Assembly (NCBI RefSeq): GCF_026914265.1
Contig: NC_069130.1
Span: forward strand, 44,043,929-44,107,928
Source: Mya arenaria
Lineage: Eukaryota; Mollusca; Bivalvia; Myida; Myidae
Direction: 5' to 3'
Length of the DNA: 64,000 bases
Shown: piece after piece, positions 1 through 11,888 of the stretch
Numbering within the stretch: the first letter of the stretch is position 1
Layout of the letters: every line of letters begins with the position of its first letter
The notes under the pieces: model-generated
What the model was told of the DNA's origin: nothing
Database searches by the model: none
What the model saw: only the letters and a program-made list of their open reading frames with translations
Program-made: the position numbers and the translations under genes

Positions 1-661
1 CTTGTAACAAGTGTACCAAGTTTGATAAAAAGATATGAAATAGTTTGAAGAATGCCCCAATTTTAAGTATTTGATAATACTGACAAAAAAGCCTAGCGTG
101 TGTGGGTTTGACACCTTTCATCAATGCAGATCAGAGACTTCGATTTATCACAAATTAATTCAACTTACCCAGCTGGACAGTTGCAGAACGCAGAGTGTAT
201 GCAGCCAGTCACTTTCGACAGAAGGATCCAGGGTTGGTACTCTGGTGACTTTCTTTTGTCTGCAGTTGGAAATGATGGCAGCACGGAAGCTTGAACATAA
301 CAGTGGCTGCACTCTTCGCTTATGAGATGGACCTGAAGAATAAATTATAAATAATATTTTAATTTAAATGACAATAAATAAACAACATACATCATAGAAC
401 ATATGAAAATTGTACAAAATACATTTTTTTTTTTTTAAATTAAGATAAGTATATAGTCAGTGTGGTTCGACACATACATGTGCTTGCATCCACCCCACCC
501 CCATTAATTGTGGCTAGCCCCGCCTACATAAAAATGTTGAGTACATTTTTCACACCAAATTATTTTTATGTCCAAGTCAAAATAGTCCCCTTGAGCTAAT
601 TATATAACTAGATGAAGTAAACATGGCAGAAAAAACAGCCTCAGACTTATTATAAACTCAC
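1..661. other. Left edge, no gene identified
   Basis: No supported gene is seen here. The short open frame at 71-325 has no recognisable motif and no splice context. A T-run lies near 424-438. If the SAP-domain exon to the right uses its splice donor at 656-661, this stretch is the start of that gene's first intron. Confidence 0.5.
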
Positions 662-1090
662 TATTTGACATATCTCAACTTTCTGTACATGTCCGTCCAC
701 ATAATAAGTCCTCGCCTTCAATTGACGTTTCGAGTCTCTTTTCAGTACAATGTAGTTGTATATATCCTTTTCCTCTACAGCAGGAAACAGATCAATAGTG
801 GACTTCCATGCCTTCAGTGTTGATGGCGGTGGAACACCCTCGCCACATGGGAGGATAAAGCGTTCGGTTGCTCTTCTCTCTCTTTCTTCTCGATCTCTCT
901 CCTCCAGCACGCGTTTGTCAGTTATAGAAAGTCTATATGCGCCTTTTATCCTCTCAATCAATTCGCATTTAAGACCTGATACATTCAATTTCCGGTTCGC
1001 AAGGTATCTTTTCAAATCGACGACCTTAAATGGTGTCAACTCATTGTTATTCATACACGCCCCAGTGATCTCATTGTCTACGTCGGCCAT
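662..1090 (-). CDS. SAP-domain protein, first coding exon (rest outside window)
   Basis: An open frame starts at ATG 1088-1090 and runs 143 codons to a strong splice donor GTGAGT (656-661, minus strand), in phase 0; without splicing it stops four codons later. Residues of about 20-53 (TPFKVVDLKRYL..., GLKCELIERI) match a SAP helix-extension-helix fold, a DNA-binding module. After it come a charged stretch (about 59-76) and a conserved-looking block with DIYNYIV and YYVDGHVQKV. From memory, SAP followed by such a block occurs at the N-terminus of expanded mollusc and cnidarian families that continue into SWIM zinc-finger or YqaJ-like nuclease domains; that continuation lies outside the window and is not seen. 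The gene points left and is divergent to the OTU-domain gene at 2469. The SAP call is fairly secure, the wider family is inference. Confidence 0.6.
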
Positions 1091-2468
1091 CTTGCAAAAT
1101 GTATTCCCCGGAAGTAGGAAATGGAGTAGCCTCCCTTAGAAATCAGGGGAAGTAACCAAGTTATCGGAAAGGACAATACAGATGACCAAGGAGGAGCCTA
1201 AAAGAAGCTGATTTATGAAAATATTAAAATTAAGCCTTCACTGCGCTAAGGTAAATAAATATAATTGAATTTTCTCTATGATGTAACCACTATAGTCTCA
1301 TTTATGCAAATGAACAAGTAGTTAATTCATTGCACTTGTATTTTCTTGAACTGAAAGGAAAACATTGCACCGTCTGTTTAGAACCCCACATACATATTAT
1401 GATGGTGCAAGTGAAGTAAAGGTTGAGTATATCCATCCTGTAACATTCTATGATGTAACACTGTATTTCGTTATATCAGGGAGTAGTTTTGTTATATCAA
1501 AGAACAATGGCAAGTGTACAACTATTTAAAAGATAAAATAAAGGTTTATGACATTTATATGTGTAAATATTAACATCATCAAGCATTTTCAACATGCTGA
1601 GAAAAACAACGAGCTCAATAATTTAATTAGTTTTAGTAAAAATATCGTAATTTCAATTTTGATGTTACAGCAAGGAATGTAAATTGTTATGTCAAGGAAC
1701 TAAATATAGTAAATACAATAAAGCATTTCTAACATACAGCTAATTGCAGTACATATTTATATTCTGTTACTGTTAAATGCTTACCTGTATTAGGACGAGA
1801 TTGATATAACATTGTTAACACGTTGTGGCATAAAGTTGATGAAACTGTTACAGCAAGTAATAAAAGTGGTACAGCAGGGAACTAAAACATTTTTATTATC
1901 TGAATCATGTGATCATGCTGTATTTGGTATTAATTTGATATATTTGTACATTTCAGTTGCTTAGAAACATACAAGTAACTGCCTGCATATCAGAAATAAA
2001 TAAATAGAGAAAGAAGAAACAAAAGGGCCAGGTAATTAAGTTTTGAAGTCTTAGATGTACTTCAGTTTTCCACACTTGCAAAAAGGTCCCACCTGTCTTC
2101 ATAAAAGTTGAGATGGCATTTTAGTGTCTTTTAAAATATCTATTGAAAAATATATATTTACACAGTTGTTATACATGTGATACACCTTTGACGGTACAAA
2201 AATGCACTTGTTATGGAGTATGTGCTAAATGCAAATAACCAGGTTTTCCAAAGGTTTTATTAGATTGGTTTTCCAAAAGTTTGTATAAGATTTTGGTATA
2301 TAGTGGTGCGAGCGGCTGGACTGGATGATATACTCAGGATCAAGGTCGCACTTAATGACCTTCGTCAAAAGTGTCATTGGTCAAAATAATGGTGATCAAT
2401 AACTTAAATGATGGAATAAGCGTAGAGTAACGACATTATTGTCTAGTAACACTTAATTATATTTTAGA
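1091..2468. other. AT-rich spacer between divergent genes
   Basis: No coding region is visible. Short variants of TGATGTAAC and GTTACAGCAAG recur irregularly. The right end (TATATTTTAG just before the ATG at 2469) looks like a 3' splice site, so the plus-strand gene may have an untranslated upstream exon in this spacer. No TATA box or initiator could be assigned with confidence. Confidence 0.4.
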
Positions 2469-4680
2469 ATGGGGATGTCAAACGCAGAGCGTCAAAGGAA
2501 GTTTTGTGCCAGACGGGATGAGGATGAAACAAGAAGAAGAAAGTATTTGAAGGACTCTAAAGAAAAGTACAAGAAGGACAAAACATTGGGGAAAAGAAAA
2601 CAGATTACCGATATGACACAAAGAGAAAAAAGGCATCAAAGAAAGATTTGGCGAGTGCAGAAAAGGAAACTGAAAGAAAGAAGAAAGGCTGAACAAGAAA
2701 GAATATTAACACCCCCTTCTTCACCTGTGACACCAGAAAAGAGACAGAAAAGACAGATCGATGATAAACAAATGAATCCATATGACAGGAAAAAAGAATT
2801 CATAACATACCTGCAAAAACTGGCAAAGTGTAGAACATTTTGTGAGACTGAATGCAAGCAGATCGATGATAAAATTGGTGAACTTACCATTGACCCACAT
2901 GAGGTACATATTCTGAAAGAGGGTATAGAAGTTGATATCAATGCAGCTGATTATATTCCGTTTGATATACTTGACAATCAGCTTCTTCCAGGTGTAGTTC
3001 ATTCTGACGGAAACTGTTTACCATCAACTGGAAGTGTTTTTGCTTACAGTGACACTGAACATGTAGAAGAAATGCGAGTCAGAATCAAATGAAAACATAA
3101 AATCAATTTACAGAAAAGAGATTCTCAGTATCACAAAAGACAAATCATTTATGGGTATTTGGCAAGTTCATGCACTGTCATCAATTCTCAAAACCCCTAT
3201 TCAATCAGTATACCCTGAGCTAGGCAATAGAAATGTGAGGAAAGACATGCACAAACTGATCAAACCTGTTTCAGGAACCGATAAAGAACCCCAAGTTTTT
3301 GTAATGTGGACATCAAACAGGGATGGTATGACTCCGTTACACTGGGTGCCAAATCACTTTGTGCCATTGTTGAAACTTCCGGAATGGTATAAAATAGATG
3401 ATGAAAATAATAATGATTTGGGCGTATCTGACAATTACCAAACAAAACAATCACGTATGGAATTACCAATTGAAGTTGAAAGTTCTGCACATGATATATC
3501 AAATGCTACTAAAGTTCATGTGTGTGATTTGACTGCAGAGATGGGAACGGCCAATGAAATCAGAAAAGCTGATGGAACGGAGTGCACATTCAAGGAATTC
3601 ATGAAAAGCAGTGTCGATAGATTGAATATAGGAATGGGTAAGGTAGACGGGGCAAATAATGGGACAAAAAGTGATAGTAAAGATACCAGTTCAAAGGTAA
3701 ATGGGTCAAATGGTGGGACAGATAGTGATAGTAAAGATGTTGATGCGAAGGTAGATGGTTCAAATGGTGGGACAGATAGTGATAGAACAGATGATGATCC
3801 AAAGATAGATGGTGCAAAAGTAGGGACAGATAGTGAAAGTAAAGATGTTAAAGAGAAGGTAAATGGTTCAAATGGTGTTACAGACAGTGATAAAACAGAT
3901 GATGATCCAAAGATAAAGGGTGGGACAGGTAGTGATAGTAAAGATGCTGATGAGAAGGTAGATGGTTCGAATGGTGGGACAGATAGTGATAGAACAGGTG
4001 ATGATCCAAAGATAGATGGGGCAAAAGTAGGGACAGATTGTGATAGTAAAGATGTTGATGAGAAGTTAGATGGGGGAAATGGTGGGACAGCTGGTGATAA
4101 AACAGATGATGATGCAAAGGTAGATGGTTCAAATGGTGGGACAGATAGTGATAAAACAGATGATGATCCAAAGATCGATGGGGCAAAAGAAGGGACAGAT
4201 AGTGATAGTAAAGATGCTGATGCGAAGGTAGACGGTTCAAATGGTGGGACAGAAAGTTATAGTAAAGATGCTGTTGCAAACGATGATCGGGAACAACATG
4301 AGACAGAACATGTAAATACCGATTTAAATGATCATGAAGGTGTAAGTATGGGAGAGAAACATGGGAACAAGATCAGTGACATTGACACAAATTTTGACAC
4401 ATGTATGTATGAAGAGAAACATGTTCTTGTGAATTTCAATGGAAAAGCACATGTTGGTATTGTGAAAGAGACAAACTTGTCATCTGTATTAGTAGACTGT
4501 ATGCGCCGAAATGGTAAAAAAGATAAAAACAGTTTCTGCTGGCCAATAAAAATAAGAGACACAAATTGGTATCAGCTTACAGATGTTATTGCTATTGTTG
4601 AATGCTCCGATATTCCTGGACAGAGAAACAGGTATCAACTAGATGAAAAATCATGGCAAATGTATTCATCTCATTGTTGA
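2469..4680 (+). pseudogene. OTU-domain (ovarian-tumour protease-like) protein, split by a frameshift
   Basis: Two open frames make one protein: 2469-3092 and a second frame whose reading is open from upstream of 3091 to 4680. The N-terminus (MGMSNAERQRKFCARRDED, then very basic coiled sequence and PPSSPVTPEKR) is typical of a large invertebrate gene family. An OTU-like papain fold follows: catalytic-type Cys in DGNCLP lies in the first frame, and the partner His in WVPNHF in the second. The frame changes between about 3060 and 3095, so as written Cys and His cannot be in one polypeptide. Next comes an Asp/Lys/Gly/Ser repeat region (3640-4275), then a C-terminal module with FCWPIKI and WYQLTDVIAIV, a pattern I recall at the end of such proteins. 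OTU enzymes cleave ubiquitin chains, but this branch may be inactive or transposon-associated. The start follows an AG splice-like site. A sequencing indel is the main alternative to a true pseudogene. Confidence 0.65.
3640..4275 (+). repeat. Coding minisatellite (acidic/Gly-Ser-rich protein repeat)
   Basis: Within the OTU-family gene, a degenerate repeat encodes alternating blocks such as DGSNGGTDSD, KTDDDPKIDG and SKDVDAKVDG, roughly a dozen blocks in higher-order order. The frame stays open throughout, so selection or recency has kept it coding. It would form a long acidic disordered linker between the OTU-like fold and the C-terminal module. Histidine-rich open frames on the opposite strand are shadows of this array. 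Confidence 0.85.
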
Positions 4681-4744
4681 ATAAATGTCGCAGCATTCAA
4701 CAGTAGCAATGCCATCTGATAGTACACTGTAACATCTTTTACTT

Positions 4745-5175
4745 GACAAAACATTTTGTATGATCCATATTGTAATGCAACATTCATGATGTACAGAATT
4801 TGTTTGATGTAACAGTTTATTTCTTTCATGTAACGATACATTTATTGAAATAAGAAAAACATGTATCCAAGTTTTGTTAACTTATGTTAATAGTTTATGT
4901 TTCTTGTTCATCGGATGTTACTGAATTGTTTACGCTGTACTTTTGATGTTGACAAAACATTATGTATGATCCCTTTTGTAATGTGAAAGTATCAATCATA
5001 CATTCATGAATAAAATTTCTTTGATGTAACAGTTTATTTCTTTCATGTAACGATACATTTGCTGAAATAAGGAAAATATGTACCCAAGTTTTGTTAACTT
5101 ATGTCAATAGTTTATTTTCTTGTTCTTCGGATGTAACTGAAATGTTCACGCTGTACTTCTGATGTTATGAAGTTA
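4745..5175 (+). repeat. Tandem duplication (~215 bp x 2) downstream of the OTU gene
   Basis: Two diverged copies, about 4745-4950 and 4951-5175, share GACAAAACATT, GATGTAACAGTTTATTTC and AAGTTTTGTTAACTTATGT. They lie in what is probably the 3' untranslated or intergenic region of the plus-strand gene. No coding potential is seen. The remaining stretch to 5475 holds nothing recognisable. Confidence 0.75.
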
Positions 5176-5475
5176 AATAAAAGATTTAAAACTTAAATTG
5201 TTTGTTCAAAGTTCCATGCAGTAACAATACTAGTCCCTTATGTAACGTCGATTCCTTGACATAACCTACCATGTTTTTGGACATTTATTTTGGTTATATT
5301 TCAAAAACAGTCAATTTTCCTGCTCAATGAAGAAGATCTATGTAAACACAATGACTGAGAATGAAAATGAAACTAAGGATGTTGTTCGCAGTTCAAAAGA
5401 ATGAATTTTATATGTCATTTATTGTGAAAATTAAAATGCTAATGTGTACATAAGTAACATATCCAACACTGCGAT

Positions 5476-6108
5476 TGTTGCCGGGCCACCTCTGACCTCT
5501 ACTGGGCGGTAGATGGGGAACAGAACAAACGTGAATTCGTGCCAATCGTTTTAATAGTACCTATACCATCGACGTCATCGTCATCCTCCTAAACAATGCA
5601 TATATAATAAAGTAATCTAACATAGAACATGTACAAATACTCGAACACAGAATTTCAGATAAACAATGGCGCGATCATTAAACAATACATTGAAACAATG
5701 TAAATATATCCCGACATACAAAAACCTATAACACTATAAATCAATACAAAGATAACAGATTATAATAACGGGATTAAATGAATTACCTGCAGTATTCTAA
5801 ATAAGTAGCTGCATAAATTGGATAGAAAAGCACCGTATAAAAATGGCGTTGTACGTGAAGATTTATTGACTTAAAAGTGAAAGTAGTAATAAGTTGATTG
5901 GTTAATTTAAAACACTGACGTATTAGTTTTAGGTTAATATATACTATAACTCGATATTTAACAAACTACACTACACTATATGTAAAAGTTACCAAACCTG
6001 ATAATTTACGGGGCGGAGTAATAAATGAGAATAAGGGTATTTTAACAAAATACATATAAATATATTTGTAACACTTTTATTGAAATATAAAAGTCACACC
6101 CTATGACA
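5476..6108 (-). repeat. 3' LTR of the Gypsy element
   Basis: Plus-strand sequence runs from TGTTGCCGGG to CTATGACA. Same length as the right LTR, with about three substitutions. It is preceded by the target duplication CGAT at 5472-5475. Confidence 0.95.
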
Positions 6109-6126
6109 CATTCCCCCCCTGTTAAA
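6109..6126 (-). promoter_or_regulatory. Polypurine tract for plus-strand DNA priming
   Basis: On the minus strand an AACAGGGGGGGAA-type purine run abuts the inner edge of the 3' LTR, the expected position for the RNase H-resistant primer of second-strand synthesis. Confidence 0.8.
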
Positions 6127-6248
6127 AAATGTCGTCCCGACATATGACAAATATAGAAAAGTCATATATGAACGTAGTAATTATAACAAAATCAAACACG
6201 ATTTTATATTATGAAAACACACTAAAGTTTAATCAGCATTCATGAGCA

Positions 6249-6250
6249 TA

Positions 6251-6285
<35 letters not shown>

Positions 6286-6318
6286 ATAATCGTCATCATC
6301 ATCATCATCATCATCATC
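6249..6318. repeat. (ATC)n / (ATG)n microsatellite
   Basis: About 20 near-perfect ATC triplets, interrupted near 6286-6294, lie between the end of pol and the polypurine tract. Its presence inside a recently inserted element suggests that it was carried in by the element. Confidence 0.9.
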
Positions 6319-8993
6319 TGCAGATGTTTAATCTTCTTGGTGGGCGTCGTACTCGCTGTGAACGTCGAACAACAGGTAAGTCATCGTCGGACAGCATGTC
6401 GTCGTTGAAACCAGGTCGACGTTGTGGTATAACGTACCGCGGTGGTTCCAGAGACGTTTCTTCGGACACATCTTGCAAAGTTGTTATGTCCCGTGAAAAG
6501 CGCAACGGAAGCAATAAGTTGCGATGAAGACGACGAATCTTCTTTGCGTGCGGTACATCTCGCCTGACATCAAACACAGGTATGTCTTCATTTGGCTTGG
6601 AGAGTATTACAAACGGTTGTTCCTCCCAACGATCAGCAATCTTTCTCTTGCCTCTCTGGGTGACGTTTCTGACGAGCACCAGATCACCAGGCTGAAGTTT
6701 CGATGCATGTGCTTTCAGATCGTACTGATTCTTTTGTTTTGCAGCAGAAGACATCGCAGTTTCCCTCGCCTTCTTGTATGCATGTTGCAGTCTTTCCTGG
6801 AGCTTCCTTGAATATTCCTTCTGGTACTTTGCACTGATATCGTCAGGGTGCAGTCCAAGAAGAGCATCCAATGCAAGCCTTGGTTGGCGGCCAAACATGA
6901 GGAAATATGGCGAAAATCCGGTACTGCCGTGTATCGTCACGTTGTATGCATGGCAAAAGGGTGCAACGTACGACTTCCAGTCGGACTTTTTCTCTTCATC
7001 AAGTGTCCCTAACATCTGGATAAGCGTTTGATTGTATCGTTCAACCATACCATTACCCATGGCATGATATGGTGTGGTCTTTGATTGATCTATTCCTGCT
7101 ATGCGACATAACTCGGCAATGAGATCGGACACAAAGTTTGGACCTTGGTCGCTATGAATTCGCTCAGGAAATCCATAGTGAACGAAAACCTTCTCCCAGA
7201 GTATACGCACAGTGGTCTTAGCTGTCTGGTTGGTTGTTGGAAACGCCTGAGCATACTTTGTAAAGTGGTCGGTTACGACAAGGATGTTCTCATAACCACC
7301 TTTACACTTTTCCAGACCAAGGAAGTCAATACACACTAACTCCATCGGCGCTGACGAAGAAATGTTAACCAGTGACGCTGACTGAATTGGCGTTTTCCGG
7401 CAAATGCACCGAGGACAGCAGCTGACCTTCTCTCTGATGTAGGTGTCCATTCCAGGCCAATAGAACCGCTGTCTAAATAGTGATGTGGTCCTGTCTCTTC
7501 CCTGGTGCCCTAAGTCGTCATGCAGTGCCTTGAACACAATATCCCGTAATGCAGAGGGTAACACAAGCTGATCGTACTTCACATCTAAGTACTTGCCTTG
7601 ACGATACAAGACACCGTCCTTCAGAATAAGGTTATCCCAATCTCGTGAGTACTTAATCACAGCTGTAGATACGTTTCCAGACTTTTGCTGAGCAAGAGGT
7701 CTAGTACCACGCTGAATATACTCGTGGACAACTGAAAGGGTAGCGTCGTTCATCTGAGCCTTCCTCCAATCTTTTGTGCTCAATGAGTAAGCATCAAGTT
7801 CTTTTTCAGGCACAATGTTTTCAGCATTTGCAACTTCCGGTAAGCTCTCCGGATTTACGGTACTAAGACAAAAAGGTGTCGTTTCTGGTGATGAAGTTGT
7901 AGCAATGGTAACTGCTGCGATGGTGTCAACTTCAATGTGAACACTACTCAAACCGTCGGCATCTGCGTTGTGACGTCCAGCTCGGTAACGTGGAGTAAAG
8001 TTGTAGTTCGCTAATGCAGCTATCCAACGTTGACCGGTTGCGTCGAGCTTTGCCGTTGTAGTCACGTACGTCAGAGGGTTATTGTCGGTGATAACCTCGA
8101 ATTCAGTGCCGTATAGGTAGTCGTGAAATTTCTCCGTAACAGCCCATTTAAGCGCAAGAAATTCCAGTTTATGTGCCGGGTAATTCTTCTCACCTAGTTT
8201 CAGGGATCGGCTTGCATACGCTATTACACGGTCTTTTCCATCTTGATGTTGGTAGAGGACTGCGCCGAGACCTTTGATGGACGCATCAGTGTGCAGTTTG
8301 AATGGCTTCGAGTAATCGGCGTAAGCCAGAATTGGTGGATTGACAAGCCTTGTCTTTAATTCATCAAACGCATCCTGCTGAGCCTGTTCCCAAACAAACG
8401 GTGCTTTCTTTCTTGCTGTTGATGTTTTCTTTGTGTTTTTCGTCGGATGTCCGATCAGCAAGTTGTTCAATGGACGAGCGATATTCGCGAACCCTTCTAC
8501 AAACCGCCTGTAATAGCCGACAAATCCAAGAAATTGTCTGACCTCTTTGACCGTCTTTGGTACAGGCCACTTTCTTACAGCTTCTGATTTTTTCGGGTCT
8601 GTTTCAATTCCATCGCGAGATATAACATGTCCAAGGTAAGTTGTCTTGATTTTGAAAAATTCACATTTGGAAGGTTGTAGTTTTAGATTGTAGAGAGAAA
8701 ACAGAGTCCAATTTTTCAAGGTGTGAATCAATGTCTTGCGAGTAAATGATTATGTCGTCCAAATATATTAGGCAGTCTTTCAGATTCAAATCACCCATGC
8801 ATCTCTCGAGTAGACGTTGAAATGTTGCTGGTGCATTGCACAAACCGAATGGCATACGATTGCATTCATAAAAGCCTAATCCTGCAACTTGAAACGCTGT
8901 CTTTTCCTTGTCCTCTTCAGCTAACTCAACCTGCCAATATCCAGATTTTAAATCAAGTTTACTGAAGTATTTGGATCCTGACAACAATTGCAA
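6314..8993 (-). pseudogene. Gypsy pol: reverse transcriptase core, RNase H and integrase, one frameshift
   Basis: Segment 8661-8993 carries the RT palm (KLDLKSGYWQ, FGLCNAPATFQ, catalytic YLDD). Segment 6314-8731 continues in another frame with RT motif LGHVIS and thumb, RNase H (HTDAS near residue 148) and integrase. Integrase shows an HHCC zinc finger (H-x-x-x-H ... CCPRC), a D,D-E core (CIDFLG, HSDQGPNF, GMVERYNQ) and a basic C-terminal tail. The frame changes at about 8700-8730, just after the catalytic aspartates, so no full polyprotein can be made from this copy without recoding. All catalytic residues expected for RNase H and integrase look intact. Confidence 0.9.
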
Positions 8994-9026
8994 TGTATCT
9001 TCAATCCTTGGGATGGCATAACTATC

Positions 9027-10847
9027 TCATTTAGTTCGTCGGTTTAATTTCCTAAAATCTATGCAGAATCTGATCTTTCCGTCTTTTTTCCTAACAATAA
9101 CTACATTTGAAGACCATGGACTTTTTGATTCCCTAATTGCGCCTATTTCCACCATTTCTTTTAAATGCTCTTTCACTTCATTGTAAACCGCAGGTGGTAT
9201 TCTACGAACGGGATCTTTAAATGGTTCATTGTTGCTGAGGGTTATGCTGTGTTTAATTTCTGAAGTATGACCAAGATCTAGTTTACTTTTCGGAAAGATA
9301 CAATCCCATTTTTCAAATAGCTTATAAACCTTGTTCTTTTGCATTTCGTTCAATTCAGATTCATCTAACTCAACTCCATACTTTGTTTTTGCTTCTTGAT
9401 CACTTATTGTTTTATTTTCTTTTTCAGGTGATGCTGATATTGCTGCTGACATGGGTTTCGAAGGATCTTCTTGGCGTAACACAGTTACTTCCTTCAGCTG
9501 GCATAATTCTGATTTTGCTCTTATTTTTATAGGTCTTGCTGTTATGTTGCAGAGTCTCACTGGTATACGTGCATTGACACCTTTGTTCTGGCATTCAACA
9601 ACTCTTGGACATACTATAGAGCTATGGCCATTGTCATCTAATTGTTCAGTTACAGCACTTTCAAAATTTCTTGACTTACGCAGAAAACCGGTAACTGTTC
9701 TAGATTCCCTAGGATGTAGAGTTATATTTCTGGTTGCATTTCTTAGTTCAGTATTTCTCAAATGTCTCCAAAATCTTGTCTTCAATATGCTCTCTTTTCT
9801 ATCTTCATCTATTTGTCCTTTTTCTACAGCTCTTCGAAAAATACTTTCTAATCGTGTACCCCAACTTGCAACATCTTCTTCTCTTCCCTGTACTGCTGTA
9901 TAAAACTCTTCAATCAAACTTTCTTCCGATTTTACATATCCAAAATTACTTTCAAGTTTGTCTAAAATATCTCGTATTGTTGCTGTATGTGTTAGTGTAG
10001 CTAGAACTTTCCTTGCTCGTCCGGTAATTGCATTTCTCACTGCTTGTTTCAATAGATCTTTATGATATATTCTTGACTCAATCATGCTCTCAATTTCATT
10101 TTTCCATTCTGTAAATTGCTCTTCACTAAACTTGGGAACAGAGGGTTTCATGATAAGTTTCTCCTCATGTTCTTTAGGTTTACGCTGTCTATCTTTTACA
10201 TACGTACATGCTATACTCTGAATGTCATCTTCTATTGAGCTTAGCCTACTCTCTCGTTCAAACAGACTTGTTTCAAGTTTATCTTTCTCAGGTTTGAGTT
10301 TCTTGACTCGCTCTTGTTTAGCTTTATCTTTCTTTTCTCGTTCTTGCTTTTTAATTACTGAAAGTCTTAACCTCTCTCTCTTCTTTATATTATCATCTAA
10401 TCTCCTCTCCTCTTGTTTCATTTTCTCAACCATTTCTCTTAAATTCCTTTCTTCTTCACTCTCCGATTCTGATGTATCACTAATTGGTTCATCTTTCATC
10501 TTTGATACGTCTTTCTTTAACACCATCTTACTCTCCCCCTTCTTAGACTTTCTGTCCTCAGAAATCACAGACTTTTGTTCCATTAGTGTATCGTACCTCT
10601 TTTGCAACCAACTCATTTCCTTTTCAAATGTATCCTTTCCTGTTTTCTCTTTCTCTAACTGACCCTGTTCTTGATCTTTGATCGAGCTTAAGTGATCAAT
10701 ATCAACTTCACCATACTCAATGTAATCTAATTCGTCTTCACTAAAATTCTTTTTCACTTTCAGTCCTTCTGTATGTACATATTTACTTTCAAATTCATCT
10801 GACATAGTTTCTTCATCCGAAATGTTCAATATCAGAATCCTTATCAA
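9027..10847 (-). pseudogene. Gypsy gag-pol: capsid-like Gag fused to RT N-terminus, protease region deleted
   Basis: The N-terminal half is highly charged coiled coil (Glu/Lys-rich, residues about 30-230). A Ty3/PNMA-like capsid region follows (VPKFSEEQFTEWKNEIES, FYTAVQGREEDVASWGTRLE, RFWRHLRN). Immediately after LRNATR the sequence jumps to the post-protease tether (LHPRESRTVTGF, CPRVV, VPVR-type CNITARPI) and then the RT start (KDGKIRFCIDFRKLN). No CCHC knuckle and no D-T/S-G protease motif are present, so about 150-250 codons appear deleted in frame. The frame ends at TGA 9027-9029, but the next segment (from 8993) continues in the same frame with normal RT sequence (SYAIPRI), so this TGA is a nonsense change. 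Confidence 0.85.
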
Positions 10848-11091
10848 TAAATGACAGCTTCTTCAACTGTTGTTCTAACTGTTTTCTTTTCCCCTTTACA
10901 CTCTCAACTCTTTCTTTTTCCTTCAGCTTTTGCAACTGTTGCAGCTTAATTTTCTCATCTCTTAATCTGACTAATTCAAGTCTCTCATTTTCTCTTACTT
11001 CCTTTCTTTCTCTTTCTTTTATTTCTTTTTCCTCCTTTTGAATTTCCCTCTTCATCTTTCTAAGCTCTCTATCAGACATGTAATGAGCCAT
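10813..11091 (-). pseudogene. Gypsy gag N-terminal segment (coiled coil), frameshifted from the next
   Basis: A start at 11091 gives MAHYMSDRELRKMKREI followed by a long Glu/Lys/Arg heptad-like coiled coil. Its last codons (DKDSDIEHF) overlap, in another frame, the beginning of the following segment, where the acidic reading SDEETMSDEF resumes. One base gained or lost near 10815-10830 would explain this. It is presumably the original gag start. Confidence 0.7.
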
Positions 11092-11692
11092 CTCTAATCT
11101 TACTCAGCACTGTATTAAAGTCACTTTATTTTATGTCGATAAACAGTTTACTTGGCACTTCTCTTAACAATATAACGAATTAATTCATTCCATACACAAA
11201 GTCACATTTCACTAAACATAACCACTTCACAAATACATGAGATTCACATAAACACAATGATATAGCAAACCACAAAATTAAATTAATGGCAAAACAGTTC
11301 ACAACATAAGAACACAATCTTATTCAAACATACAATGTTATGCATATAACATGTCATCAATTATATCATAAGACTCAAACAACACCACATCTATTCAACT
11401 TAAGTAGTAAATTATGGTGACATGTAACCTCAAACATATATGGTACCGATAACTTCCCTTGACTCTGCTCAACCTTATAAATGGCTTGACATTTATTTTA
11501 CATCAATTTTATTCAAGTGTACCGTCACAAATTCAATTATTAAATTCTTTATTTATTATTCCTGAATTGAATTTATTTTTATTTTATTTTTTTCTTGCTC
11601 AACATCGAATTACAATTATCAGACCATTTTAACAGTCACATCACTAACTAATATGCATAGACACTTATAATTTCCTTTTGAAAATTATTCTG

Positions 11693-11776
11693 ACGATACC
11701 TGGAATTGAACTCGGACAGCCTGGTCACTACAAATTTAACTCCTGACACTTACACCACTGAGCTACTGAGACAGTT
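11693..11776 (-). repeat. tRNA-like sequence (SINE head or tRNA pseudogene) in the Gypsy leader
   Basis: On the minus strand an A-box-like TAGCTCAGTGGTGTAAGTG and a B-box-like GAGTTCAATTCC lie at tRNA spacing. The anticodon arm does not fold cleanly and a long variable arm would be needed. It may be a SINE head carried inside the element. No polymerase III terminator or target duplication was identified. Confidence 0.5.
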
Positions 11777-11888
11777 GTCACATTAGGGACAAAATAACCA
11801 ATATAACAAGAGTCATCGATTCATCGGGGACAAATCCGATAATGTCATCAGTATACCAATTTCACGTGCGGTATACAACTAACACTCC

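Noticed and set aside
71..325. Open frame of 84 codons at the left edge
   Set aside because: No domain, no splice context and composition like the surrounding noncoding DNA.
3599..4279. Histidine/tyrosine-rich minus-strand open frames
   Set aside because: Opposite-strand shadows of the coding minisatellite in the OTU gene.
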